In this document: in pieces, positions 1 to 8,388 of the stretch | How positions within the stretch are numbered: the first letter of the stretch is position 1 | How the letters are laid out: every line of letters begins with the position of its first letter | Assembly: GCA_913055875.1 (NCBI GenBank) | Contig: CAJXJY010000002.1 | Coordinates: 124,001 to 188,000, forward strand | Origin: an uncultured Altererythrobacter sp. | GTDB taxonomy: Bacteria > Pseudomonadota > Alphaproteobacteria > Sphingomonadales > Sphingomonadaceae | Direction of reading: 5' to 3' | Length of the DNA stretch: 64,000 nt | Notes under the pieces: model-generated | What the model was told of the DNA's origin: nothing | What the model saw: the letters and a program-made list of their open reading frames with translations, nothing else | Databases searched by the model: none | Program-made: the position numbers and the translations under genes

Positions 1-867
1 ACCGGCGGGCTGTCGCCGGCGCAGCAATCGCTGATCCAGCTCGTCAACCTCGCCAACCGGACCGACGTCGTGACTACCACCATCACGCTGCCGCGCGCGA
101 TGGCAGGGGCGCAGTTCACCGTGTTCGACGTCGACTGGGGCAGCAACCAGTTCGCCGACCGCATAACCGTGAGCGGCAGGCTCAACGGCGTCGCCGTGCT
201 GCCGGTGCTGACCAACGGCGTCGCCAATTACGTGATCGGCAACACCGCCTATGGCGACGCTTCGTCGGGCAATACGTCGAACAACGGCAACGTCGTGGTC
301 ACTTTCGCAACCCCGGTCGACACGATCGTGATCGAATACGGCAACCACTCGCTCGCGCCGAGCGATCCCGGCCAGCAGGCGATCTCGCTGCACGACATCA
401 CCTTCTGCCTGCCGCACACGACATTGTCGGTGACCAAGACCAGCGCGGTGATCTCCAACCCCGTGGAAGGCACGACCGACGCCAAGGCGATTCCCGGAGC
501 GCTGATCGAGTATCTGATCACGGTGGCGAACACCGGCCAGGCTGCCGTCGATGCCGGCACAGTCACCGTAACCGACGATGTCCCGGCCGACGCCAAGATG
601 TGCCTTGCCGACCTTGCGAGCGGATCCGGGCCGGTGCGGTTCGTCGACGGGAGCCCGGTATCGGGGATAAGCTATCTTTATTCGGCGCTCGGCAGCACTT
701 CCGACAACCTCCAGTTCTCGAACGACAACGGCGCGACCTGGACCTATGTGCCGACTGCCGATGGCGACAATTGCGACGCGGCGATTACCGATTTCCGAGT
801 GACGACATCGGGAAGTTTCGTCGCCGGGGCTTCGTTTGCGCTGCAGGCGCGAATGCGGGTCGAGTAG
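1..867 (+). CDS. C-terminal part of a DUF11-type repeat protein (5' end outside window)
   Basis: The reading frame is open from base 1, so the N-terminus lies upstream of the window; 288 residues are visible. The first ~120 are rich in Gly, Asn, Thr and Val, as in beta-sandwich surface proteins. From about residue 141 a segment beginning LSVTKTS and including EYLITVANTGQ and VTVTDDVP matches the DUF11 (conserved repeat domain) pattern of large exported or cell-surface proteins. The protein ends FALQARMRVE. Only a few Cys are visible and there is no membrane anchor at the C-terminus. Function is unknown; a role outside the cytoplasm is inferred from the domain type. The next feature downstream is a tRNA on the other strand, so this is the last gene of its transcript. 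Confidence 0.75.
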   Translation, partial: TGGLSPAQQSLIQLVNLANRTDVVTTTITLPRAMAGAQFTVFDVDWGSNQFADRITVSGRLNGVAVLPVLTNGVANYVIGNTAYGDASSGNTSNNGNVVVTFATPVDTIVIEYGNHSLAPSDPGQQAISLHDITFCLPHTTLSVTKTSAVISNPVEGTTDAKAIPGALIEYLITVANTGQAAVDAGTVTVTDDVPADAKMCLADLASGSGPVRFVDGSPVSGISYLYSALGSTSDNLQFSNDNGATWTYVPTADGDNCDAAITDFRVTTSGSFVAGASFALQARMRVE

Positions 868-928
868 GATTGCGGTACCGGCGAGGTGACGACGGATGGG
901 GTCAGTCCGATAAATCCGAAATCGATCC

Positions 929-985
929 GGCCTCGAGTAGCGAAGCGGTAGGCCCACCCGGCCTCAAGTAGCGAAGCGATAGGCC
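929..985. repeat. Doubled 26-bp repeat beside tRNA-Ser
   Basis: Two near-identical 26-bp units, 929-954 and 960-985, each start GGCCTC(G/A)AGTAGCGAAG and end TAGGCC. They differ at two bases. Each unit starts with GGCC and ends with GGCC, so single-strand folding is possible. The same core (CTCAAGTAGCG followed by GAAGCG) recurs twice at 48895-48988 beside the other tRNA gene of the window. Confidence 0.7.
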
Positions 986-995
986 GCAAGGAATC

Positions 996-1085
996 TGGCG
1001 GACAGGGTGGGATTCGAACCCACGAAGGGCTTGCACCCTTGCCGGTTTTCAAGACCGGTGCATTCAACCGCTCTGCCACCTGTCC
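996..1085 (-). tRNA. tRNA-Ser(TGA)
   Basis: Read on the minus strand, a 7-bp acceptor stem starts GGACAGG and closes with CCTGTCC, followed by G and an encoded CCA (996-998). The anticodon stem CCGGT/ACCGG encloses loop CTTGAAA, so the anticodon is TGA (serine, UCN codons). A long variable arm and a TTCGAAT T-loop are present, as expected for a class II tRNA. Length is 90 nt with CCA. Confidence 0.96.
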
Positions 1086-1174
1086 GCTGGCGACGCTCGC
1101 TAACCGCACGCCGCGCGAAAGTCACGTGCGGAGCGCGGAAGCAGGCAGTTTGAATCGGTTTGGCGCGACCGCCC

Positions 1175-1206
1175 GCTTAACCGTCGAAAATCATTTGCGG
1201 TTAAGC
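1175..1206. promoter_or_regulatory. Inverted repeat upstream of the mltB-like gene
   Basis: Perfect 9-bp arms GCTTAACCG (1175-1183) and CGGTTAAGC (1198-1206) with a 14-bp spacer, ending 22 bp before the ATG at 1229. Each arm contains TTAA, but the spacing does not fit the CtrA consensus. It could be an operator or a leader hairpin; no regulator is implied by the sequence. Confidence 0.35.
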
Positions 1207-1228
1207 AGAGTTCTGCCAAGTCGGCGCC

Positions 1229-2248
1229 ATGATATCGCGCCTCCTTCTCGTTTTCGCCTGTGTCGCTACCCTCTTCGTCGCGCCGCCGCGTGCCGAGGCA
1301 CAGCAGCTGAGCTTCGACGCCTACCTGCAACTTCTGATCGCCCGTGCGCGCGCCGAAGGAGTGAGCGAACCTACCATCCAGCGCATGACCGAAGGGTTGA
1401 CGCCGAATCAGCGCGTGATCGAACTCGACCGCGACCAGCCCGGCTCGTCCAGCGGTACCGGCTATCCCGCGCTCGCGCCCTATATCGCGCGCCATGTCGA
1501 TGCGGCACGGATCCGCGGTGGGCGCAACACCCATGCGGCCAATCGCTCGACGATCCGCGCGGTCGAAGCCGAATACGGCGTGCCGGGCGAGATCGTGGTC
1601 GCGATCTGGGGGCACGAGACCAATTACGGCAGCTACAAGGGCGGCTTCGACCTGTCGCGTGCGCTGGCGACGCTGGCATGGGAAGGGCGGCGGCGCGACC
1701 TGTTCGCGGGCGAATGGGTCGACCTGCTCAAGATCGCCGATCGCGGCTTTCCGCGCTCGAACCTGGTCGGCAGCTGGGCGGGGGCGTTCGGCAACCCGCA
1801 ATTCCTGCCGAGCGTCTATCTGCGTCTCGCAGCCGACGGCGACGGAGACGGGCGCGCGGACATCTTCAACAATCGGGCCGACACGATCGCCTCGATCGCC
1901 AACTATTTCCGCGATGCAGGCTGGCGCCGCGGGCAACCGTGGGGCGTGCGCGCCTATGTGCCGGGCGGGTTCGACTGGGACGCGGTCTCCAGCAGGATCG
2001 TCGCGCCGGTCTGCCCGCGCGTGCACGAGCGGCACAGCCAGTGGAAGACCGTCGCCGAATGGAAGCGGCTCGGCGTGCAGCCGCAGGTTCCGCTGGGCGA
2101 CGACGTCATGGCGTCGCTGTTCCAGCCCGACGGGCCGAACACCCCTGCCTGGCTGTTAACGTCAAATTATCGGGTCATCCTCGAATATAACTGCTCGAAC
2201 TACTACGCGATGAGTGTGGGGTTGCTTGCAGATGAGATTGCCCAATAA
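1229..2248 (+). CDS. Lytic murein transglycosylase, MltB/SLT_2 family
   Basis: Cleaves the MurNAc-GlcNAc bond of peptidoglycan in the periplasm, forming 1,6-anhydro ends. The 339-residue product has a signal peptide (residues 1-24, MISRLLLVFACVATLFVAPP then RAEA before Gln25). The SLT_2 catalytic region reads AIWGHETNYGSYKGGF, with the expected glutamate at about position 130. A later GNPQFLPSVYL and DGDGRADIF segment matches the substrate groove of MltB/Slt35. There is no lipobox, so it is a soluble periplasmic or secreted form. The stop lies inside the next gene (17-bp overlap), which suggests co-translation with the RlpA-like lipoprotein and a cell-wall remodelling unit extending to the PBP5 gene. 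Confidence 0.93.
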   Translation: MISRLLLVFACVATLFVAPPRAEAQQLSFDAYLQLLIARARAEGVSEPTIQRMTEGLTPNQRVIELDRDQPGSSSGTGYPALAPYIARHVDAARIRGGRNTHAANRSTIRAVEAEYGVPGEIVVAIWGHETNYGSYKGGFDLSRALATLAWEGRRRDLFAGEWVDLLKIADRGFPRSNLVGSWAGAFGNPQFLPSVYLRLAADGDGDGRADIFNNRADTIASIANYFRDAGWRRGQPWGVRAYVPGGFDWDAVSSRIVAPVCPRVHERHSQWKTVAEWKRLGVQPQVPLGDDVMASLFQPDGPNTPAWLLTSNYRVILEYNCSNYYAMSVGLLADEIAQ

Positions 2249-3272
2249 CGCCTCCCGACGGGCCTTCGCCCTTTTCGGCCTGACCGCTGCGCTGCCTCTC
2301 GCCTTGGGCGGCTGCGCACTGATACCGGGCGGCGGAGAGGAGGTGGCGAGCGTTTCTACCCAGGCTCGTGCTGCGAATGCGCAGACCGGGCCGATGGCGG
2401 ATTATCCGCAGGTGCTCGGAGAGCCGTTCGTTGTCCAGGGCGTCGAATACGTTCCCGCCGATACCGCCAGCTACGACGCGGTCGGCTATGCGACTTTCGA
2501 CCGCGAAGCGGGGCAGGGCGTCACGGTGGCGCACAAGACGCTGCCTCTGCCGAGCTATGTCGAGATCACCGCGCTCGATACCGGACGGACCATCCTCGCC
2601 CGCGTCGAGCGGCGCGGGCCGATGACCAACGCGCGCCTGGTTGCGCTGTCGCCTGCAGCCCAGATGCAACTGGGCGGAGGCGAGGGCGTGCCGGTGCGCC
2701 TCCGCCGCGTCAATCCGCCCGAGTCCGACCGCGCCGAACTGCGCGCCGGGCGAGCTGCGAAGGAGCGGATGAATACGCCCAAGTCGCTGCTGGCCGTGCT
2801 CGAACGCAAATTGCCGCAGAGCGGCGCGGCGAGCCTGCGCAGCGCCTCGCCGCCGCCTCGGTCCGTGGCGGCCGCGCCAAGGACGGCCCAAACCGGCTAC
2901 GGCGATGCACCGGGCAGCGAGCGCGGAGCCAACCGGAGCTATCCGTTGCGTCCGCTGTCGAATACGCTGATCGCGCTCGCTCCGGCGCGTCCGCAGGCGG
3001 TACGACCGGCGCCGGTGCGCCAGGCCCCGCCACGCTACGCGAGCGAAGCCGACCCCGCGCAATACGGCGATTTCATCGTCCAGGCGGCTGCGTTCTCCAA
3101 TCGCGCCAACGCCGAACATGCGGCCGACCGGCTCGGGGGCTTCGTCACGCAGGCCGGGCGATTCTACCGTGTCCGAACGGGCCCATACGCGACCCGTGGA
3201 CAGGCCGAAGCTGCGCTCGCCAAGGTCCGCGCGGCGGGCTATAGCGACGCGCGCGTATTCACTGCAGGATAG
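2232..3272 (+). CDS. RlpA-like lipoprotein with degenerate DPBB domain and SPOR domain
   Basis: The ATG at 2232 gives MRLPNNASRRAFALFGL followed by a lipobox LGGC (Cys28), so the mature protein is probably lipid-anchored. Residues ~80-150 resemble the double-psi beta-barrel of RlpA (AHKTLPLPSYVEIT, RRGPMTNARLVALS). The RlpA signature DRGP reads RRGP here, so the usual Asp is missing and lytic activity is doubtful. A long Pro/Ala/Arg-rich linker leads to a C-terminal SPOR domain (~275-345, GDFIVQAAAFSNRANAEHA), which binds denuded septal glycans. It is translationally overlapped with the upstream lytic transglycosylase and precedes a PBP5-type gene, so a septal peptidoglycan role is likely. 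Family assignment is firm for SPOR, weaker for the barrel. Confidence 0.82.
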   Translation: MRLPNNASRRAFALFGLTAALPLALGGCALIPGGGEEVASVSTQARAANAQTGPMADYPQVLGEPFVVQGVEYVPADTASYDAVGYATFDREAGQGVTVAHKTLPLPSYVEITALDTGRTILARVERRGPMTNARLVALSPAAQMQLGGGEGVPVRLRRVNPPESDRAELRAGRAAKERMNTPKSLLAVLERKLPQSGAASLRSASPPPRSVAAAPRTAQTGYGDAPGSERGANRSYPLRPLSNTLIALAPARPQAVRPAPVRQAPPRYASEADPAQYGDFIVQAAAFSNRANAEHAADRLGGFVTQAGRFYRVRTGPYATRGQAEAALAKVRAAGYSDARVFTAG

Positions 3273-3302
3273 AGCGCCGGCCCCCGTCCGGCGACGGGAG
3301 CG

Positions 3303-4466
3303 ATGATCGGCAAGCTGTTTTCCCTGACCGTCGGCGCGGTGGCGATGGCGTGGTCCGTCGCGGCGGGAAGCTTGGCTGCGATTTCGATCGCCGCTCCGGA
3401 CAGCCCGGACGTACCGATCGTCTACCTGCAGGACCTTTCCTCGGGCCAGGTATTGTTCGCCAAGGAAGCCGATCGGCGCTTCATGCCGGCCTCGATCACC
3501 AAGGTGATGACGCTCTACGTCGCGTTCGAGATGATCGCGGCGGGCGAGCTGTCGACCGGCCAGCGCTTCACCCTCAGCGATGCGGCGTTCGAGGAATGGC
3601 ACCGCAAGGGCTCGACCATGTTCATCCCGGACGGAGAAAGCGTCGCGGTCGACAACCTCCTGCGCGGCATTGCCGCGGTTTCGGCCAATGACGGCGCCGT
3701 CCTGCTGGCCGAAGGTGCTGCGGGTTCGGTACCGGCCTGGGTTGCGAAGATGAACGAGGCTGCACGCCGGCTCGGCATGCGCGATACGCATTTCGGCACG
3801 CCCAACGGGTGGATGGACGAGGGGCGGACTTTCACCACCGCCGCGGATCTCGCCAGGCTCGCACGCGCGCTGGTGACGCGGCACCCGAAGCTCTACGCCC
3901 AATATGTCGGGCTTCCAGGTTATCGCTTCAACGGCATCGCGCAGGACAATCGCGACCCTATCACCGGGCGGGTCGAGGGCGCGGACGGAATCAAGACCGG
4001 GTTCACCAATCAGTCGGGCAGCGGGTTCCTCGGCTCGGCGGTGCGCGACGGGCGCCGGCTGGTGATGGTGGTGGCGGGGGCCGAGCGCACCCGCGAACGC
4101 AACCGGCTCGCGCGCGATCTGATTGAATGGGGCTTTTTGGCCTATCGCGCGCGACCGCTGTTCGACGCCGGAGCACCGATTGCTGCCGCCATGGTCCAGG
4201 ACGGCGAGCGGACCGAAGTGAGCCTCCGCGCAGATGGCCCCGTCAACGCCACCGTGCCGCAGGGGCACCGCGGCGCGGTGAAGCTCACGGTTCATTACGA
4301 GGGGCCGTTGCGCGCTCCGATCGCCGAGGGCGAAAAGGTGGCGGAACTCGAAATTGCGGCCGGCGACCTGCCGCGCTCGCGCGTACCGCTCTACGCGACG
4401 CACGATGTCGCGCGCGCTGATGGCTGGCAGAGATTGCGCAACGGCCTGCTCGGGATCATACGATGA
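3303..4466 (+). CDS. D-alanyl-D-alanine carboxypeptidase, PBP5 (DacA/DacC) family
   Basis: Removes the terminal D-Ala of peptidoglycan pentapeptides in the periplasm. All three penicillin-binding motifs are visible in the 387-residue protein: SITK (Ser64/Lys67), SAN (Ser127-Asn129) and KTG (Lys231-Gly233). A hydrophobic signal segment spans residues ~5-30. The C-terminal ~100 residues (VNATVPQGHRGAVKL, AELEIAAGDLPRSRVPLYA) fit the PBP5 C-terminal beta domain; the last residues, WQRLRNGLLGIIR, look like the amphipathic membrane anchor of this family. The stop overlaps the tmk start (ATGA at 4463), so the gene probably forms the head of a tmk-holB-metG transcript. Confidence 0.95.
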   Translation: MIGKLFSLTVGAVAMAWSVAAGSLAAISIAAPDSPDVPIVYLQDLSSGQVLFAKEADRRFMPASITKVMTLYVAFEMIAAGELSTGQRFTLSDAAFEEWHRKGSTMFIPDGESVAVDNLLRGIAAVSANDGAVLLAEGAAGSVPAWVAKMNEAARRLGMRDTHFGTPNGWMDEGRTFTTAADLARLARALVTRHPKLYAQYVGLPGYRFNGIAQDNRDPITGRVEGADGIKTGFTNQSGSGFLGSAVRDGRRLVMVVAGAERTRERNRLARDLIEWGFLAYRARPLFDAGAPIAAAMVQDGERTEVSLRADGPVNATVPQGHRGAVKLTVHYEGPLRAPIAEGEKVAELEIAAGDLPRSRVPLYATHDVARADGWQRLRNGLLGIIR

Positions 4467-5101
4467 GCCGGGGGCGCTTCATCGCTCTCGAGGGCGGGGA
4501 GGGGGTGGGCAAGTCGACCCAGGCCCGGCTGCTAGGGACGGCACTCGAAGCGCGAGGTATCGCGGTGGTCGCCACGCGCGAACCGGGCGGGACCGACGGG
4601 GCGGAGGCGATCCGCGAATTGCTGCTCCACTCGCCCGGCGGAGGCTGGAACGCGCGCGCCGAGGCGCTGCTGTTCGCAGCGGCACGCTCGGACCATGTCG
4701 AAAAGCTGATCCGGCCCGCGCTGGTCGAAGGAAAGTGGGTCGTATGCGACCGCTTCGTCGATTCGAGCCGCGCCTACCAAGGTGGGGCAGGGGGGCTGGG
4801 CGACGACGCCATCGTCGCGTTGCACGATCGTGGCAGCGAGGGTTTGCGGCCCGACCTCACTGTGCTGCTCGACACCGACCCTGCGACGGCCGGCGCACGC
4901 CTCGCAGAACGCGACCGCGGGGCGAGCGATGCGATCGGCGGGCGTGATGCTTCGTATCACGCAGAGGTGGCCGACACGTTCCGCAAACTGGCCGAAGCCG
5001 ATCCCGATGGTTTCCGAATCGTCGATGCGGCAGGTTCGCCCGAGGTGGTTCACATCCGTGTGATGAACGCAGTCGCACCCTTGCTGGCAACTGTCCGATG
5101 A
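4463..5101 (+). CDS. tmk: Thymidylate kinase
   Basis: Phosphorylates dTMP to dTDP with ATP in the cytoplasm for dTTP supply. The 212-residue product starts MSRGRFIALEGGEGVGKSTQ with a P-loop at residues 11-19. The DRF motif (VCDRFVDSSRAYQG) near residue 95 contacts the dTMP substrate, and RDRGASDAIGGRDASY supplies the LID region. Length is typical of the family. It overlaps dacC upstream and holB downstream by ATGA, the usual tmk-holB pairing of proteobacteria. Confidence 0.96.
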   Translation: MSRGRFIALEGGEGVGKSTQARLLGTALEARGIAVVATREPGGTDGAEAIRELLLHSPGGGWNARAEALLFAAARSDHVEKLIRPALVEGKWVVCDRFVDSSRAYQGGAGGLGDDAIVALHDRGSEGLRPDLTVLLDTDPATAGARLAERDRGASDAIGGRDASYHAEVADTFRKLAEADPDGFRIVDAAGSPEVVHIRVMNAVAPLLATVR

Positions 5102-6060
5102 CTGCACCGGGACACGACAGACCGTGGCAGGAATGGCGCGCCGCGACGGCGGGGCCGCGCATGCATCATGGCTGGATCCTCGCGGGCAAGCGCGGGTTGG
5201 GCAAGATCGACTTCGCGTTGGCTGCCGCGCGCGAGTTGGTAGGATCGGACGGCGTCTCGCGATCGATGGCCGACCATCCCGACATCATCGTGCTCACACA
5301 CCCGCCCAAGGACGACAAGGAGGCCAGAAAACGCGAGGAGGGCAAACCCTACGAGACCAAGCGTAACATCCCGATCGATCTGGTCCGCGCGATGCAGCAG
5401 AGGCTGACCACGCGGCCCACGCTGGGAAGCCGGCGCGCGGTAATCGTCGATCCGGCGGACGATCTCGAAAAAAGCGCTTCCAACGCGCTTCTCAAGAGCC
5501 TCGAGGAACCGCCCGAAGGAACCTATTTCCTCCTCGTCACGCATCGTCCGGCGCGCCTGCTCCCGACGATCCGTTCGCGCTGTCGCATGCTGCGTTTCCC
5601 GGCACTGCCCGACGACGAGATCGCCGGCCTGCTCGCTCGCGAAGCACCTGAGGCGGATTCGGCGACGCGCCTCGCCGCGATCGCCGCCGCGGGCGGTTCG
5701 CCGGGGCAGGCGCTCGAATTCGTCGAGCACGATCTCGGTGCGCTCGACGGGCTGATGCGCTCGATCGTTCAGGAGGGCGATCCGCAATTCGAACTGCGCG
5801 GCAAGCTCGCCACCGCCATCGGCGCACGCCCGAGCAGGGAGCGGATCAGGGCCGCATTCGATCTCGCCCGCGCGGTGCTTGCGTCAGAGGTCGAGAGCGC
5901 GCCCCGCTCGCGCATTCCCGCGATAACCGAGGCCTATTCGCAACTGGTGACACTCGGCGGACAGGCCCCGACCTACAATTTCGATCCGGGCCTCCTCGCG
6001 ATGGAAATCGGTACCTTGCTTGCCGCGGCGGCGCCCGCTAGCGAGCGGGCCGATGCCTGA
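5098..6060 (+). CDS. holB: DNA polymerase III subunit delta'
   Basis: Clamp-loader subunit that helps DnaX and delta place the beta clamp on primed DNA. The 320-residue protein has an AAA-type fold: a P-loop-like GKRGLGKID at residues 30-38 in which the usual Ser/Thr after Lys is Ile, sensor-type SASNALLKSLEEPPEG and the arginine motif RSRCRMLRF. The family's four-Cys zinc module is not evident. A non-canonical P-loop is compatible with delta', which does not hydrolyse ATP. The start overlaps the tmk stop (ATGA) and the end overlaps metG by 8 bp. Confidence 0.92.
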   Translation: MTAPGHDRPWQEWRAATAGPRMHHGWILAGKRGLGKIDFALAAARELVGSDGVSRSMADHPDIIVLTHPPKDDKEARKREEGKPYETKRNIPIDLVRAMQQRLTTRPTLGSRRAVIVDPADDLEKSASNALLKSLEEPPEGTYFLLVTHRPARLLPTIRSRCRMLRFPALPDDEIAGLLAREAPEADSATRLAAIAAAGGSPGQALEFVEHDLGALDGLMRSIVQEGDPQFELRGKLATAIGARPSRERIRAAFDLARAVLASEVESAPRSRIPAITEAYSQLVTLGGQAPTYNFDPGLLAMEIGTLLAAAAPASERADA

Positions 6061-7612
6061 CCCCTATTACCTGACTACGGCGATCAACTATCCCAACGGT
6101 CGCCCGCATATCGGCCACGCCTACGAAGCGGTTTCGGCCGACGTGATCGCGCGTTTCCAGCGCCTGCGCGGACGCGAAGTGCGGTTCCAGACCGGCACCG
6201 ACGAGCACGGGCTCAAAATGGCGCGCAAGGCCGAGGAACAGGGCCGCACCGCGCGCGACCTGGCGGACGAAATGTCCGGCTATTTCAGGGCGATGGACGA
6301 CGCTCTGAATATCTCCTACGACCGCTTCATACGCACCGTCGACAAGGAACACCACCGCGCCAGCGGGGCCATTTGGCGCGCGATGGACGCCAATGGCGAC
6401 CTCTATCTCGACCGCTACGAGGGCTGGTACTCGGTCCGCGACGAGGCCTATTACGACGAGAGCGAGCTGGTCGATGGGGAGGGCGGGGAGAAGCTCTCGC
6501 CGCAAGGCACCCCGGTCGAATGGACCACCGAGGAAACCTGGTTCTTTCGCCTGTCGAAATACCAGGATCGGTTACTCGACCTGCTGAAAACGCCCGGATT
6601 CCTGGAGCCCGAACGCAGCCGCAACGAGATGATCGCCTTCGTCGAACGCGGGCTCAAGGACCTCTCGGTCAGCCGCACCAGCTTCGACTGGGGCGTCCCC
6701 GTGCCGGACAGCGAAGGGCACGTGATGTATGTCTGGGTCGATGCGCTCACCAATTACATCACCGGGCTCGGATACCCCGACGACACCGAGTTGTGGCGCA
6801 AATTCTGGCCCGCGGACCTCCACCTGATCGGCAAGGATATCGTGCGCTTCCACACGGTCTACTGGCCTGCCTTCCTGATGAGCGCCGGAATCGAGTTGCC
6901 GAAACACGTCTTCGCGCATGGCTTCCTGCTCAATCGCGGAGAGAAGGAATCGAAATCGCTCGGCAACGTCACCGATCCGCTCGAACTGGCGGAGCGGTTC
7001 GGGGTCGATACGCTGCGCTATTTCTTCATGCGCGAAATCGCCTTCGGGCAGGACGGCAGCTATTCGGCCGAGGCGATCGTTTCGCGCGCCAATGCCGAGC
7101 TGGCCAACAGTTTCGGCAATCTGGCGCAACGCACGCTCTCGATGATCGCCAAGAACCTCGACGGGGAAGTCGGGGCCTTCGAGCCGGCGGGCGACGACAA
7201 GGCGTTGCTGACCAAGGTGCAGCACGCCTGCGCCACCACTCTGCCTGACGAGTTCGAGAAGCTGGCCTTCTCGCAGGGGATCGAAGCGTGGATGCAGGCG
7301 GTCTGGGCCTGCAACCAATACGTCGACGAACAGGCGCCGTGGGCGCTCCGGAAGACCGACCCCGAGCGGATGTGCGTGGTGCTGCTGACGCTGTTCATGG
7401 CGATCCGCGATCTCGCCGTCGCGATACAACCCGTCATTCCAACGAAGGCGGCGGCGGTACTCGATCAGCTGGGCGTTCCCGACGAACGGCGCAACTACGT
7501 CGATCTGGGCGATGCGGCGTGGTTCGAGGCGCTGACCGCTGGCGGTCATCGCATCGACAAGCCGACGCCGGTATTCCCCCGGCTCGAACTGCCAGCGGAA
7601 GAGGCGGCGTGA
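6053..7612 (+). CDS. metG: Methionyl-tRNA synthetase
   Basis: Charges tRNA-Met with methionine. Start at 6053 (MPDPYYLTTAINYPNGRPHI) is chosen because the class I fold begins there and it overlaps holB in the usual way. The HIGH motif is PHIGH (residues 18-22) and the KMSKS motif appears as KESKS (~298-302). RFQTGTDEHGLK and the anticodon-binding WALRK region are present. The product is 519 residues, the short form lacking a C-terminal dimerisation (EMAP-like) domain. No Cys-X2-Cys zinc knuckle is visible, as in type-1 alphaproteobacterial MetRS. The stop shares one base with the following ATG (TGATG at 7610). Confidence 0.96.
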   Translation: MPDPYYLTTAINYPNGRPHIGHAYEAVSADVIARFQRLRGREVRFQTGTDEHGLKMARKAEEQGRTARDLADEMSGYFRAMDDALNISYDRFIRTVDKEHHRASGAIWRAMDANGDLYLDRYEGWYSVRDEAYYDESELVDGEGGEKLSPQGTPVEWTTEETWFFRLSKYQDRLLDLLKTPGFLEPERSRNEMIAFVERGLKDLSVSRTSFDWGVPVPDSEGHVMYVWVDALTNYITGLGYPDDTELWRKFWPADLHLIGKDIVRFHTVYWPAFLMSAGIELPKHVFAHGFLLNRGEKESKSLGNVTDPLELAERFGVDTLRYFFMREIAFGQDGSYSAEAIVSRANAELANSFGNLAQRTLSMIAKNLDGEVGAFEPAGDDKALLTKVQHACATTLPDEFEKLAFSQGIEAWMQAVWACNQYVDEQAPWALRKTDPERMCVVLLTLFMAIRDLAVAIQPVIPTKAAAVLDQLGVPDERRNYVDLGDAAWFEALTAGGHRIDKPTPVFPRLELPAEEAA

Positions 7613-8388
7613 TGCTGATCGACAGCCATTGCCACCTCGAATACGAGGGCCTGGTCGAGGATCAGCCCAACGTCCTCGAGCGCGCACGGGCGGTGGGGGT
7701 GGGGGGCTTCCTCAACATCTCGACACGGCGCAGCGAATGGGCGCAGGTGGTGGGCACCGCCGAGCGCGAGCCCGATGTGTGGGCGAGCGTCGGCATCCAC
7801 CCGCACGAGGCCGACCAGCACGCCGATCTCGGCGCCGAGGTGCTGCGCGAGGCGACCGACAACCCGCGGGTCGTCGCGATCGGCGAGACCGGGCTCGATT
7901 ACTATTACGACAAGTCCGACCGGCAAGTGCAGCGCGACCTGTTCCGCATGCATATCGGCGTCGCGCGCGAGGTGCAGCTGCCGGTGGTCATCCACACTCG
8001 CGACGCCGAGGACGATACCGCCGAGATCCTCGCCGACGAATTGGGGAAGGGCGTCTTCCCCGCGCTGATCCACTGTTTCACCGCCTCCGAGGAGTTCGGT
8101 CGCAAGGTGCTCGACATGGGGCTGACGATCTCGCTGTCGGGCATCGTTACCTTCAAGAACGCCAGGGAACTGCAGGAAATCGCTGTGAAAGTGCCTGCCG
8201 ACCGGCTGCTCGTCGAAACCGACAGCCCGTTCCTCGCCCCGGTGCCGCATCGCGGCAAATCCTGCGAGCCGGCATATGTTCGCAACACGGCGGAATTCGT
8301 CGCCGGCCTGCGCGACGAACCGTTCGAACAGCTGGCCGCAACGACTACGCGGAATTTCTTTTCGCTGTTTGCCAAGGCGGCGGCGTGA
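7612..8388 (+). CDS. TatD-family metal-dependent hydrolase (DNase)
   Basis: The 258-residue TIM-barrel protein starts MLIDSHCHLEYEG, with the HxH metal pair (His6, His8). GETGLDYYYD, VVIHTRDAEDD, HCFTA and ETDSPFLAPVPHRGK are the remaining TatD signatures. Members cut DNA from the 3' end and act in DNA repair or turnover; the physiological substrate is not proven for most homologues. It sits between metG and an MBL-fold hydrolase with one-base and four-base overlaps, the standard metG-tatD-MBL arrangement of alphaproteobacteria. Confidence 0.93.
   Translation: MLIDSHCHLEYEGLVEDQPNVLERARAVGVGGFLNISTRRSEWAQVVGTAEREPDVWASVGIHPHEADQHADLGAEVLREATDNPRVVAIGETGLDYYYDKSDRQVQRDLFRMHIGVAREVQLPVVIHTRDAEDDTAEILADELGKGVFPALIHCFTASEEFGRKVLDMGLTISLSGIVTFKNARELQEIAVKVPADRLLVETDSPFLAPVPHRGKSCEPAYVRNTAEFVAGLRDEPFEQLAATTTRNFFSLFAKAAA

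Noticed and set aside
929-985. Start of a CRISPR array
   Set aside because: Only two units with a 5-bp gap between them and no cas genes; the spacing is far too short for spacers.
1175-1206. CtrA binding site
   Set aside because: Two TTAA blocks exist, but they are inverted and 20 bp apart instead of the TTAA-N7-TTAA pattern.
2175-4403. Long open frame (742 codons) on the minus strand
   Set aside because: It lies antisense to three well-supported genes (MltB-like, SPOR lipoprotein, PBP5). Its composition is Arg/Ala/His-rich with no recognisable domain, as expected for antisense frames in GC-rich DNA.
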